Of a DNA stretch of 64,000 bases, positions 50,805 to 62,470 are shown piece after piece. Origin of the DNA: Heligmosomoides polygyrus polygyrus (taxonomy: Eukaryota > Nematoda > Chromadorea > Rhabditida > Heligmosomidae); the NCBI GenBank assembly GCA_947396885.1, contig OX377204.1, forward strand, positions 25,241,706 to 25,305,705, given 5' to 3'. Within the stretch, counting starts at the first letter, position 1. Each line of letters starts with the position of its first letter. The translations under genes and the position numbers were made by a program. The notes beneath the pieces are model-generated. The model saw only the letters and a program-made list of their open reading frames with translations. It was not told the DNA's origin and ran no database searches.

Positions 50805-51045
50805 TCTCAAGTAGGGAACCAATAGACACCCTATCAGGATCAGGACTGGCAGACGGTCCGGCATCGATTGATGAAGGTGGCTTCGACAAGAATGCACCGG
50901 ATCTCAGAACGCGTTGTGTCTTAGGAGGAATTCAATGAGAAATTTAGGCTAAACACAGAGCAGATATAATTGGACAAGACTATAGGAAGAACCTAGAAAG
51001 AAAAACCACAAAGGATTCAATCAGAATTATATGGCGAGCTAGAAA
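50805..51045 (-). repeat. Second copy of the CR1-like LINE 5' end
   Basis: Nearly identical, in the same orientation, to 50000-50250: both carry AATAGACACCCTATCAGGAT, GGAGGAATTCAATGAGAAAT and CAGAATTATATGGCGAGCTA. The copies differ by short deletions (GGGGCACAGGATC is missing here). Either tandem insertion or local duplication would explain it. Confidence 0.8.
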
Positions 51046-51320
51046 AAGAGGGGTGGGACAGTCGTTCGGTGCACAGGCTGCCCGCGCCGCCCTACTTGGA
51101 CAAATTTGCTGCGCGCCGTCATTAATTGGCGTGACGTGTCCAAAAACATAACAGCTGATATGAGGCGATTGGGAAGCGCATCTCGAGAAACTCTGAAGTC
51201 ATTTTCCAGTCAGTTCGGTTATGGAGGCAGTTGAGGAAAGGAGAACGTCGCTCTTCTCTCCAGATTCTTTTAATTTTCACCACAATTCTTTAAATTTTCG
51301 CCTTAACTAGAGACTAGGCC

Positions 51321-52142
51321 ATGGGTGATTCCGGTCAGAAGTTCTACATTGAAGGCTTATCCGTAATTGTGCGCAAAACAGGCTCACCGTCCTCTCTTTT
51401 CAAGGATCAGACAATTTTCCTTGTGTTGAAGAACTTTCTAGTGAATGGTCGCGTTGTTGTCATGACGTATCTCGCTAAGATGTTACTGTACTTGTCGGAA
51501 AATGCGGACGACGCGTTAGTACTGAGCAATGTGGCGGGAACCTGAAGAAAGCATTGGCGCTGCAGCTGAAAACTCTTTTCCTCCAAATATGTTGAACAAG
51601 ATTCTGACTCTTGTCTTAAGAACGAAACCAGTTCAGGATAGAGCTGCAGGGCCAAGGAAAGTTATTAGGAAGGCGATGCCTCCATGCGAAGGCAGGGACC
51701 TGGACATCTTGTCCTTGGCGCACCCCTCGCCCCGCCCCTTTCTAAGTGCGGTGTATCCAACGACTCTCCGCCGAAAAAGAGAGATATGAATGGGATCAAT
51801 GAGAGAGAAAACAGCAAAACTCAGGCCTAAAGAGCTAGGCACCAAAGCATTAGCAACGAGTAGAGCTAACAAAGATGCAAACGACACAGAAGACAACGAG
51901 AAGGTACTAAAACCGCAAAATTAACAGTTGAAACAAAAAAATAGATGGAAATCCACAAAATCGATATCAGAGAGCGGGCCCGCACTACCGCTCGCGATCA
52001 AAGCAGGTTATCTATATCTTGTGCAGCTTTTCCGTGGAATCTCATTTCTAACGAAGAGGGGACATCTTCATTGGAGATAGGGAGCAAGCCTCGAGGCAGG
52101 ACTGAATGCTCGTCAACCGGTGGTGGGATGTTCATACGTTGA
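51321..52142 (+). pseudogene. Broken ORF of unknown origin (possible LINE ORF1 or host pseudogene)
   Basis: Starts ATGGGTGATTCCGG with an A/G-rich leader. The first frame (74 residues) includes FLVLKNFLVNGRVVVMTYLA and LSENADDALVL. The reading then passes, with frameshifts, through SLFPPNMLNKI-like, PPKKRDMNGINERENSKTQA (about 51765-51825) and a final 65-codon frame ending at 52142. Shifts without splice signals suggest decay. No family was recognised. The basic, Ser/Lys-rich middle would fit a retrotransposon ORF1, but that is inference. Confidence 0.35.
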
Positions 52143-52699
52143 TGAATCCTTATATTGATAGGACTCGCCGATCAAAGATGACACTACGGAAGATTATGAC
52201 CTGCTTTTGAATTGACCACAGTTTTGTGTGGGATTTGCCTGAATTTCGAAATTTAACGAAGTGAGATCGAACATCAAAGACATATTAATGGGTTGTCTAA
52301 CAGGGGAAGCCCATGGAACTTCTCCTAAAACTTCTCAACGTGACCAATATGGTCTTGTACAGTACCGGACATGTCTTTTGGTCATTGGCCGAAAAGCCGC
52401 GCCGGCCGACATAGGCCGCTTTGTAGCGTTCCAAAGCGGCCTTTTTGAATAACTTCTTTAGAAGTCAAATACTTGTGAAAGTAAACATAAATTTGAACTC
52501 AGCAGCTCGAGCTCTATCTTCTGGCATATAAATCTTGGTAGAGAGTGGGCGTTTAGGGATTTTTTAAAAGAAATCTTACTGAGGAATTGTTCTAGGACTG
52601 TTCAGGTTGCCTTTGGAGTGCGCCGGGGTATAGGATCGAACCTATCAGTCGACTGGTGTATAGGATCGAACCTATCAATCGACTGGGCGAGTCAGCTCG

Positions 52700-55600
52700 C
52701 AAATTGCACCGCCGGGGTGTTCTGAGCGCAATAACTCTGTCAATTTCGAGTCTTTCCCGCTGCAATTTGTGGATTTTGTAGGCAGTAGAAGGATAAAGAA
52801 GCGCGCTGAAACATAGCGACCTGGCTTAAGACTGGACAAAGTTGCAGCGGTGCGAAAAACCTTGTATCACACGATTTTTTCCGAGTTCAGTCGATTACTA
52901 CGGGAAGACGAGGCGAGCTAATGGCATCCAAATGCATGGGCGAGCACGAGACTGAATGTGCTTTACGATGATATGCTTGCAGCTGTGGCGAAAACTGTCA
53001 TCTGGGCGAGTAAGAGCTCGGAGAACATAGACCATTGTTGTGCTAAATTGCACGCGCGGGCGTGTTCGGAGCGCGATAACTCTGTTAGCTTCCAATCTTT
53101 CTGGCTGAAACGCGTAGATTCTGTAGGTGGTAGTATGGCCTAGTGAAGCGTTAAAACACAATAAATTATCTTACGAATTGGCAAGGTTACGGAGGTGCGA
53201 AAATGCAGGTTGGGCGTGTGACACGATTTTTTCAGATTTCGGTCGACCGCTGCGGGTACAAGAGGAGAGTTAAAGGCATGCAAACTCGCGGAAGAGTAAA
53301 GCACCGAAGGCGCTTTACGATGATCTGCTCCTAACTCTCCAGCTCCTATACTGCCTTAGCCCCATCTGCCATTTTAGAGCGGCGGATGGCAGCGGTGAAG
53401 ATTTTTCCGCCCTTACTCGCCCATGTTCGAGTTTTCGTGCCTCAGCCAGGATACCATTCTGTTCAGCTCGAAAAACTCTATTGAACGGTGTCAATATCGA
53501 CCAATTCTGGGAGTATCGATTTTTTAACAATTTCGCATCAGAAGCGAGGCGGCTCATATCCGCGGCAGAAGGACAACGACGTTCGATAGAGCTTTTAGTG
53601 GTGAATTGAATGGTTTTACTGCGAGCAGCAAGAACTGTAATCTGGGTAATTAAGAGCGCGGAGAACATCGACCGTTGTTGCGCTAAATTGGACGAACGGA
53701 CGTATTCTGAGCGCAATAACTCTATCACGTTTAAATCTTTCCGGCTTCTACTTGTAAATTTTGTAAGCAGTAGAACGCTCAATAGGTGCGCTGAAACACA
53801 GCAACGTAGCTTATGACTGAGCAATGCTACAGCGGTGCGAAAATGCAGATTAGCCTTGGGTGACACGATTTTTTTCCGAGGCTTCCACCCTTACTCGCCC
53901 ACATTTGAGTTCTCGACACAATCAATGTTACCGTTCTGTTGAGCTCGAGAAGCTCTATCGAACGGTGTCAACCTCGACAAATTCTGGGAGTATCGATTTT
54001 TTAACAATTTCGCATCAAAGGCGAGGCGGCTAATATCCAAGGCAGAATGACAACGACGTCATCGAAAATCGATATTTTTGTACCGAGCCAACTTTGATAC
54101 CATTCGACAGAGCTTCTCGTATTGAATTGAATGGTGTTACTGCGAGCAGCAAAATCTCTAATCTGGGCGAGTAAGAGCGCGGAGAACATCGACCGTTGTT
54201 GTGCTAAGTTGGAGTGCGGGCGTGTTCTGAGCGCAATATCTCTATCAAGTTTGAATCTTTCCGACTGCAGCTTGTCGATTTTGTAAGCAGCGAAAAGCTC
54301 AAGATGCACACTGAAGGACAGTGACGTAGCATATGAATGAACAATGGTCCAGTGGTGCGAAAATGCAGTTTAGCCTTGGGTGACACGATTTTTTCCGAGC
54401 GGGAAGACAAGACGAGCTAACGGCATGCAAATGTGTGGGCGAGCACGAGACTGAATGTGCTTTGCGATGACATGCTTGCAGCTTTCCAGCTGCCAAACCT
54501 GCCTTAGTACCAGCTGCCATTTTAGAGCTGCGGAGGGCAGCGGTGAAGTTTCTTCCGCCCTTATTCGTCCGCATTTGAGCTTTTGACACTCGAGATGGTA
54601 TCGTTCTGTTCAGCTCAAAAAGCTCTATCAAACGGTGTTAATCGCGGCCAATTCAGGGAAAGTTGATTTTTTGACAATTTCCTTCGAGGACGAGGGCTCT
54701 TCGCATAGCCTGCCCGGACAATGACGTCATCGAAAGTTAGGAGCAGATCATCGTAAAGTGCCTTCGGTGTTTTGCTCGTCCGCGAGTTTGCATGCCTTTA
54801 ACTCGCCTCATGTACCCGCAACGGTCGACCGAAATCTGATAAAATCATGTCACACATGCCCAACCTGCATTTCGTACCTCCGTAACCTTGTCAATTCGTA
54901 AGATAATTTACTGTGCTTTAACGCTTTACTAGGGCATATTACCGCCTACGGAATCCATACGTTCCAGCCAGAAAGATTGGAAGCTGACAGCGTTATCGCG
55001 CTCCGAACAGGCCCGCGCGTGCAATTTAGCACAACATCTATCGATTTTCTCCGCGCTCTTACTCGCTCAGATTACGGTTCTTGTTGCTCGCAGTAACATC
55101 CTGCAATTCACTACGAAGGGCTCTATCGAATGGTATCAAACTTGGCCCGGTTAAAAAATATCGTTTTTCGATGACGTCATTGTCCTTCTGCCGCGGCCTT
55201 GGGCCGCCTCACATTTGATGCAAATTGTCAAACAATCGATGTTTTCGGAATTGATTGTGAGTGACACCGTTTGATAGAGCTTTCTGAGCCGAACAGAACG
55301 GCACCATTAGAACTGTGAAAAACTCAAATGAGGGCGAGTAAGGACGGAAGAAACTTCACCGCTGTTCTCCGCCGCTCTAAAATGGCTGCCGGGAGCGAGG
55401 CGGGCTACTGGAGAGCTCTGGGCACTTCTTCTCAAAGCACTTTAACTGGTTTGCTCGATTACGCATTCCTGGACCGTTAGCTCGTCACGTCTTACCACAG
55501 TGGTCGACTGAATTTGGAAAAAATCGTGTCACACAAGGCTAACCTTCATTTTCGCACCGCAATAATTTTGCCCCTTTAAAAGCTACCACGGTGTACTTTT

Positions 55601-55710
55601 GGGGACTACAAAACCATTCTACTGCATGCAAAATTCACTAGCAGCAGCCGGAACGATTCGATCTCCACAAACTTATTGCGCTCCGAACACGCCCGTGCTT
55701 GCAATTTGCG
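52700..55710. repeat. Array of about 180-220-bp units in both orientations
   Basis: Unit landmarks are GAGCGCAATAACTCT, TTTTGTAGGCAGTAG, GCGGTGCGAAAATGCAG and GACACGATTTTTTCCGAG. Plus-orientation units lie at about 52710-52890, 53050-53235, 53690-53880 and 54220-54400. Minus-orientation units lie at about 54810-55030 and 55500-55700. The 55.0-kb unit is closest to the 53.1-kb unit, and the 55.6-kb unit to the first, so the array is itself roughly palindromic. Spacers carry a shared TATCGATTTTTTAACAATTT motif. Open frames up to 183 codons here follow the repeat and are not gene evidence. Confidence 0.8.
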
Positions 55711-56115
55711 AGCTGTCGCGCCCACTCGATTGGTAGGTCCGATTCTGTATGCATTGTTTAAGGCGCACTCCAAATGCAAGCTAGACAGTCTTGGAGCAAT
55801 TTCTGATTCGGGTCGCGCTCACTCGATTGGTAGGTCCGATTCTGTATGCATTGTTCACGGCGCACTCCAAATGCAAGCTAGACAGTCTTACCAGGATACT
55901 ATCTCAACGGTAGGTCGGAACGGCGCAAATGTTGTATATGGGCAGAACCGCCTCTCCCTGGGAAGTAACAAACTGCAGCCATCTCGACCCCAATACAACT
56001 CTGCGCAGAGTTAGGGGCGACGGAAGTCGCGGGTTGGCGCCCTGTTGATTCACGTGCTCCACAGCTGATGGGCGCGCGCGGGATGAGGGCTCGTATCGCG
56101 GCTAAGCGCAGTGCT

Positions 56116-56180
56116 CAGGTGGCGTAGTAGGGAAGAGCTCGGGCTCCTAAACGCGGGGTCGGGGGTTTGGATCCTGCAGA
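56116..56180 (+). other. tRNA-like module, left arm of palindrome
   Basis: GTGGCGTAGTAGGGAAGAGC fits an A-box/D-arm and GGGGGTTTGGATCCTG fits a B-box/T-arm, with CTCCTAAAC in the anticodon-loop position between them. The mirrored copy lies at about 57137-57200. The T loop and acceptor stem do not pair well by eye, so it is called tRNA-like rather than a tRNA gene. Confidence 0.5.
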
Positions 56181-56361
56181 CTGCGTTCAGTTTGCACTTT
56201 TGCAAAATACATGTTTATCATATAAGTAATCCACCTAGGGGTGCTATAGTGTGTTATAGAGCATGTTTACATATAACATACCACCCATACAGTTAACAAG
56301 GCTGGTCCAGGCAGGGTCACCGATTTCGCTGAAACTTCGTCTAGGGGGTTATTTGGGGTGC

Positions 56362-56565
56362 GGTACTTGTGAAGCAAAGGGCCCGTGGTGCCGTGGGGTT
56401 GCCGGTAAACATGTTAACGCGGCAAACGCACGGCACCACGGGGCCGGTACTTATGAAGCACCCGTCCTCGGGTGCCGTGGGTGGCCGCGTTTCCGTTGCC
56501 GTTGCCGCGTTAACATGTTTCCCGGCAGCCCAACGGCACCACGGGCCCTCTGCTTCATAAGTACC
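56362..56565. mobile_element. Nested 204-bp MITE with 8-bp target duplication
   Basis: Inverted termini GGTACTTGTGAAGCAAAGGG and GGTACTTATGAAGCAGAGGG (right end read inward), about 64 bp long. They are flanked by TGGGGTGC on both sides (56354-56361 and 56566-56573). The uninterrupted version is present in the opposite palindrome arm near 56705-56725 (complement of TTATTTGGGGTGCTGATCAC), confirming the insertion point. An 8-bp duplication is typical of hAT elements, but the termini are not a classical hAT sequence. Confidence 0.85.
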
Positions 56566-57136
56566 TGGGGTGCTGATCACGAATCTGACATCCGTTTTTC
56601 ACGATTCTGTCTCTACCTGCCGTCATCGGCAGAAACTTTGAGAATGTAATCCTGTGCCTTCCTGTATCTATATTATTCAGCCGAGACGTGAAAAACGGAT
56701 GCCAGATTCGTGATCAGCACCCCAAATAACCCCCCTAGACGAAGTTTCAGCGAAATCGGTGACCCTGCCTGGACCACCCTTGTTAACGGTATGGGTGGTC
56801 TCCGACCGCATCGTGAAAAACGGATGTCAGATTCGTGATCAGCACCCCCAATAACCCCCTAGACAAAGTTTCAGTTTCAAAAAATTTTTTTTACCGAAGT
56901 CTTGTCGGTGGAGTCGGAACTTTTTACTAGTGCCACCAAATATCTATTGTTACATAACTATAGCTTCACACAAAATAGGCTTAAAATAAGTGACACACAG
57001 AAGTGAACATTTTAGCTAATCTGTAGTTTGAGGCATATGTTATATGTAAACGTGCTCTATAACACACTATAATACCCCTAGGTGGATTACCTATATGATA
57101 AAAATGGATTTTGCAAAAGTGCAAAACGAACGCAGT

Positions 57137-57200
57137 CTGCAAGATCCAAACCCCCGACCCCGCGTTTAGGAGCCCGAGCTCTTCCCTACTACGCCACCTG
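57137..57200 (-). other. tRNA-like module, right arm of palindrome
   Basis: The mirror image of the module at 56116-56180, nearly identical in sequence (GATCCAAACCCCCGACCCCG on the plus strand). Same caveat about function. Confidence 0.5.
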
Positions 57201-57879
57201 AGCACTGCGCTTAGCCGCGATACGAGCCCTCATCCCGCGCGCGCCCGTCAGCTGTGGAGCACGTGAATCAACAGGGCGCCAACCAGCGACTTCCGTCGCC
57301 CCTAACTCTGCGCAGAGTTGTATTGGGGTCGAGATACCTGCACTTTGTTACTACCTAGAGAGAGGCGGTTCTGCCCATATACAACACTTGCGCCGTTCCG
57401 ACCTACCGTTGAGATAGTATCCTGGTTAGAGCAATTTCTGATTCGGACGGCTGGAAATTTCCGATAAAACTCCCTAAACGCTCACTCTACAGGATGTCGC
57501 GCTCACTCGATTGGTAGGTCCGATTCTGTATGCATTGTTCACGGCGCACTCCAAATGCAAGCTAGGCAGTCTTAGAGCAATTTCTGATTAGGACGGCTGG
57601 AAATTTCCGATAAAACTCCCTAAACGCTCGCCCTATAGGTTGTCCCGCCGCGCCTACTCGATTGATTCTGTCGAACCTATATGCATTGTTCAACTCTACT
57701 GAGATTTATATACCAAAAGATAGAGCTCGAGCTTCTGAGTTCAAATTTATGTTTACTTTCACAAGTATTTGATTTCTAAAGAAGTTATTCAAAAAGGCCG
57801 CTTTGGAACGCTACAAAGCGGCCTATGTCGGCCGGCGCGGCTTTTCGGCCAATGACCAAAAGACATGTCCGGTACTGTA

Positions 57880-59300
57880 GAGCATCAGATGAAGATTACA
57901 GAACTGTGCTTTGTTTTTTTCTAAGGGCCACTGGGAGGTCCGAAAATGGCAAAAAGTGGTACCGCTTCAGGGCCGGCTGACAAAGCAAAAGTGACACCTG
58001 GAATGGCCTTGTCCTGCTCTGATCTTAACTTACAAAAGGTTTGGAACTCAAATTAAAGTTTGATTATAGTAATATGATAGTTTCCTGCGTTTCCTAGACG
58101 AAGCTGCAGTGTACGTTCAAGTGATTCATTCGCAACTGCGTCGGCAGCGACTGGATAAACGAGTGGATAGCGAGACGGACTTACGTGGGAGGCAAGGGTT
58201 CGATTCACAGGATGGGATTTCTGCGCCCCTACGTGGACTGATATCACTTTTGCATGAAGATTACATTTTGGCTTGGTAGGGTATCTTCTTCGCGTCCTAA
58301 CCTCGCTTTCAAACTGTTGTCAAATGTGGAAGAAGCTGGTTTTGTTGAGTGTCGATATCGCGCGTCCATTAACCACACTTGTCTCGCTGAGGAAGCCCAC
58401 TTCAGGTGCTGTCCACATATGACCGCTTTCGAATGTTCTCAATTAGTTTTGGAAGTGTTTCTCACTGTCACCTCATTCGTGAGCACGATCAACAAGCACT
58501 GATTTGACCCATCATCAAGACATGCTCATTGCTCATTGCTGATTTCTTTGCAGACTGCTTTTTATTCCTCTCGCAGCCTTTACAATTCCACTGTTGGTAT
58601 CAATACAACATATTTGGTCCACATCATGGCATTTAGCCGTGTATTTTTTCCCGACCATTCTCCTACACACTTACAGGAAACGGGTCAGGGCATTGCAGAT
58701 ATAATAGGAGCGCTTGTACTCTCTCCTTCATCGAAAAAGATTTTGTCACAAACTCATATATAGGGTTATCTGGGATGCAGATCACCAATCTGGCAACCAT
58801 TTTCGTTGAAACGATGGATGGCAGAAGGTTACGATGGGTATATGTTAGTAACGGGTGTACGCAGAATAACCGACACTGCTGCCTTTTCCGACTCCAGAGG
58901 TCGAGGAAAGGATGAAAAAAACTTCGCCCAAACATCGCCCACGGGGGTTATTTTGAGTGCTGATCACGGATATGATACAATAGTTTTTAAAATTTCGGTG
59001 TATTACGGCAAGTTACGGTAGATATGGGTCAGTAAAGCTGCCCACTTTATTGGGATCGCTTCCTTCTCCAATGTAGTCAGTCTTATTTTCAAACTTTCGA
59101 GTTCAACCTTCAAGGAAAGTAGTGCAAGCAAAGTAATAATTTAGAAAAAGAGTGACAGAGTCGTGTTCAGCAGCTAACAGCAGCTGTTCAGATAACATGA
59201 ATTGAATGCCGCATTCAATTCTTCCTTGACATGATGCCAATCCACATCCGATCGCTGCTTGTCCTTGTAGGCCGCGGACGTAATGTCCCACAGGTTTCTT
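57880..59300. other. Intergenic; tRNA-like B-box region and repeat modules
   Basis: No gene was recognised. At about 58160-58215 the plus strand reads TGGATAGCGAGACGG, then GGCAAGGGTTCGATTC, an A-/B-box-like pair that may be the head of another SINE. At 58755-58990 a pair of diverged direct repeats (GGGTTATCTGGGATGCAGATC and GGGTTATTTTGAGTGCTGATC) resembles the inner module of the palindrome at 56.3-56.9 kb. The 3' end of the minus-strand WW-domain gene could extend here, but no RhoGAP exon was seen. Confidence 0.4.
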
Positions 59301-59329
59301 TTTTCGAAACCTCCTCAATTAGCGTCATG

Positions 59330-59791
59330 CGGCTCGCATCCGTCCAGTGTGGCACCAGTTTGCGGAATTGTTGGCCTCCACTCTGACGTTCTTGGGGTGG
59401 TTCCGGAAAGAACTGAAAATGCAGATTGTTGAACATTTCTGCGAAACGCTGGTGAATCTCACCCCTCTGCTCGGCACCCCTCTCGGCGTGGACGGCTGCG
59501 ACGACGGAGTCTAAAAATGTTATCCATGAAAACACCTCTAGTGACAATACTTCAAAAGTTCATTTTGACACACGCACGTCTTCCATGATGTCGAGGTCCT
59601 CGTCAGAGTTCCGATCAGGTGACCGATCTCCAGTCGATCTCTTCCGACCCTTAAATTAGATATGTTCCTGCTGTGGTCCCATTCCCTCTCGATTATTTAC
59701 CCACCGCCTGCACCATCCGCATGTACGGCTTCTTGTCGTCCCTCCCGCACGCGACGAATCGCATTCGAGGCGTGCCTTCGCCTTCCTCCAT
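59330..59791 (-). CDS. Candidate exons, probably downstream part of the WW-domain gene
   Basis: Three minus-strand exons are plausible. 59705-59791 follows TTTCAG and encodes MEEGEGTPRMRFVACGRDDK plus nine residues (29 codons). 59578-59649 encodes GRKRSTGDRSPDRNSDEDLD plus IMED (24 codons). The third starts at 59510 after TTTTTAG; it is open in a frame reading AAVHAERGAEQRGEIHQRFA then FFPEPPQERQSGGQQFRK, toward about 59330. The middle exon looks disordered (Arg/Ser/Asp-rich). The phase between the second and third depends on which donor is used (GTGCGT or the nearby GTGTCA). Linkage to the WW exon at 61.4 kb is inferred from strand and order; an intervening exon near 60227-60270 is possible but weak. 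Confidence 0.5.
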
Positions 59792-59929
59792 CTGAAACAT
59801 GAAATGGCGAGGTACTCTTACGCAGCATTAAGGTGAATCCAAAGCTTCATACGTGCGCATACGGACGAACGAAAAGAGAATGAAGAGGGCGCAATCCTAG
59901 TTGGGGGCAGTGCAGAGTAAGAGAGGAAG

Positions 59930-59992
59930 ATCGGCGTTAAATCAGGCCATTTACAAGACACGCCATGCATTCTGCTTCTAGGAAGTATCGGC
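59930..59992 (-). mobile_element. SINE family A 3' fragment
   Basis: A short match on the minus strand (plus strand GATCGGCGTTAAATC, GACACGCCATGCATTCTGCT, TCTAGGAAGTATCGG). It is followed by a C tract at 60000-60012. Confidence 0.45.
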
Positions 59993-60027
59993 ACAATCAC
60001 CCCCCCCCCCCCTCCCTCCCTACCCAC

Positions 60028-61660
<1,633 letters not shown>

Positions 61661-62138
61661 TTAGTTGCTAGTGTCATGAGTCACATGACTTTTTGCGGTG
61701 CATTTGAGTTCGCAAGGCCCTAACGCTTCGACTTCAAGTCGTCTTCAGACCCCAATTCGATTCATCGCCAGAGCTGATGTTCGCCCGTGTTAGTTAACCA
61801 TTTGGGCGAATAACGCCTGCGGCGGATCGAATCATTTCTCGTGGTTGACGATTGTGACACGAGATACACTAACAATAATAACGTATCATGTTGTTTAAGA
61901 CAAACCTACAAAGCAGGACAAACTATACAAGACCTAAAAATATGCGACATGCTAATAAAGGCATCAAGACGAGACAGAGTCAATGAGGCATACGTTGAAG
62001 AGTAGAACTCTGCTATGGACAGTGGACGTCTGAAACTAAAAAATCTTTTCTGAGGATTTCTTGATGCACAACGTTTCAAATCTTCAGTTTTAAAATAGTG
62101 TTTGCTCAACTTAACCTGATCTTTTCTGCCACTTATAA

Positions 62139-62184
62139 AGTTCTCTGTGCAAGTGGGTAAACTTACCCACTTGCACAGAGAACT
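62139..62184. repeat. Perfect 22-bp hairpin
   Basis: AGTTCTCTGTGCAAGTGGGT plus AA, a 2-nt spacer, then the exact complement. It is followed at 62213-62240 by a second hairpin (GAAAATAGTAAAT / ATTTACTATTTTC). There is no coding capacity. Confidence 0.85.
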
Positions 62185-62460
62185 GAATAAATAAATAGTA
62201 AGTAAATAAATGAAAATAGTAAATAAATTTACTATTTTCTCGAATATGAGGCAGAAAGCAATTGCTTACGGGTTCGGTTAGTTATTTTTCGAAGCGCTAA
62301 ATGGATCCTTTCTCAAAATCGGTGCAGTGTGAGAATGCATCCAGGGCCTGCGAATGTCTTGGCTCATTGTGACCAAAAAAGTAAGCAACTGCCGACATAA
62401 TGAACAGCTGTCAGCTTGTGAACACGCGTTCATTTTGTGGTGACGATGAAAATGCACATC

Positions 62461-62470
62461 CATTTTTCAG
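62461..62470 (+). promoter_or_regulatory. Probable spliced-leader trans-splice acceptor
   Basis: CATTTTTCAG immediately precedes GC and the ATG at 62473. A TTTTCAG acceptor a few bases before the first ATG, with no good upstream exon, is the usual nematode SL1 arrangement. A cis-spliced 5' UTR exon cannot be excluded. Confidence 0.6.

Larger units (their letters stand above)
55895..57425. repeat. Central palindrome of the giant foldback element
   Basis: The left arm starts at ATCTCAACGGTAGGTCGGAA (about 55905) and the right arm ends at its complement (about 57415). Paired landmarks include the CCAATACAACTCTGCGCAGA, GGGATGAGGGCTCGTATCGC and GGGCTCCTAAACGCGGGGTC segments. Arms run to about 56280 and 57050 with high identity, then through inner modules (AACTTCGTCTAGGGGGTTAT) to a centre near 56650. 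The right arm contains an extra unpaired block at 56800-57000. Confidence 0.85.
52360..57877. mobile_element. Giant foldback element, 5.52 kb (family C)
   Basis: Termini CAGTACCGGACATGTCTTTT and the exact complement, flanked by TA at 52358-52359 and 57878-57879. About 195 bp of each end is almost identical (GGTCATTGGCCGAAAAGCC, AAAGCGGCCTTTTTGAATAAC, CAAATTTATGTTTACTTTC complement), and weaker inverted similarity continues inward. The interior is a repeat array (52.7-55.7 kb), direct repeats (55.7-55.9 kb and 57.5-57.6 kb) and a central palindrome (55.9-57.4 kb). No transposase, integrase or other enzyme motif was found, so it is likely moved in trans. A Tc1/mariner-like TA duplication is the only superfamily clue. 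Confidence 0.85.

Noticed and set aside
53315..53866. 183-codon minus-strand open frame, the longest in the window
   Set aside because: It lies in the repeat array of the giant foldback. Related phrases appear in other units, in broken form, and no domain was recognised.
52600..55700. CRISPR-like array
   Set aside because: Units are long (about 200 bp), diverged, in both orientations and unequally spaced, within a eukaryotic transposable element.
56116..56180. Possible functional tRNA in the palindrome
   Set aside because: The acceptor stem does not pair convincingly and the T-arm departs from GGTTCRANYC; kept only as a tRNA-like module.
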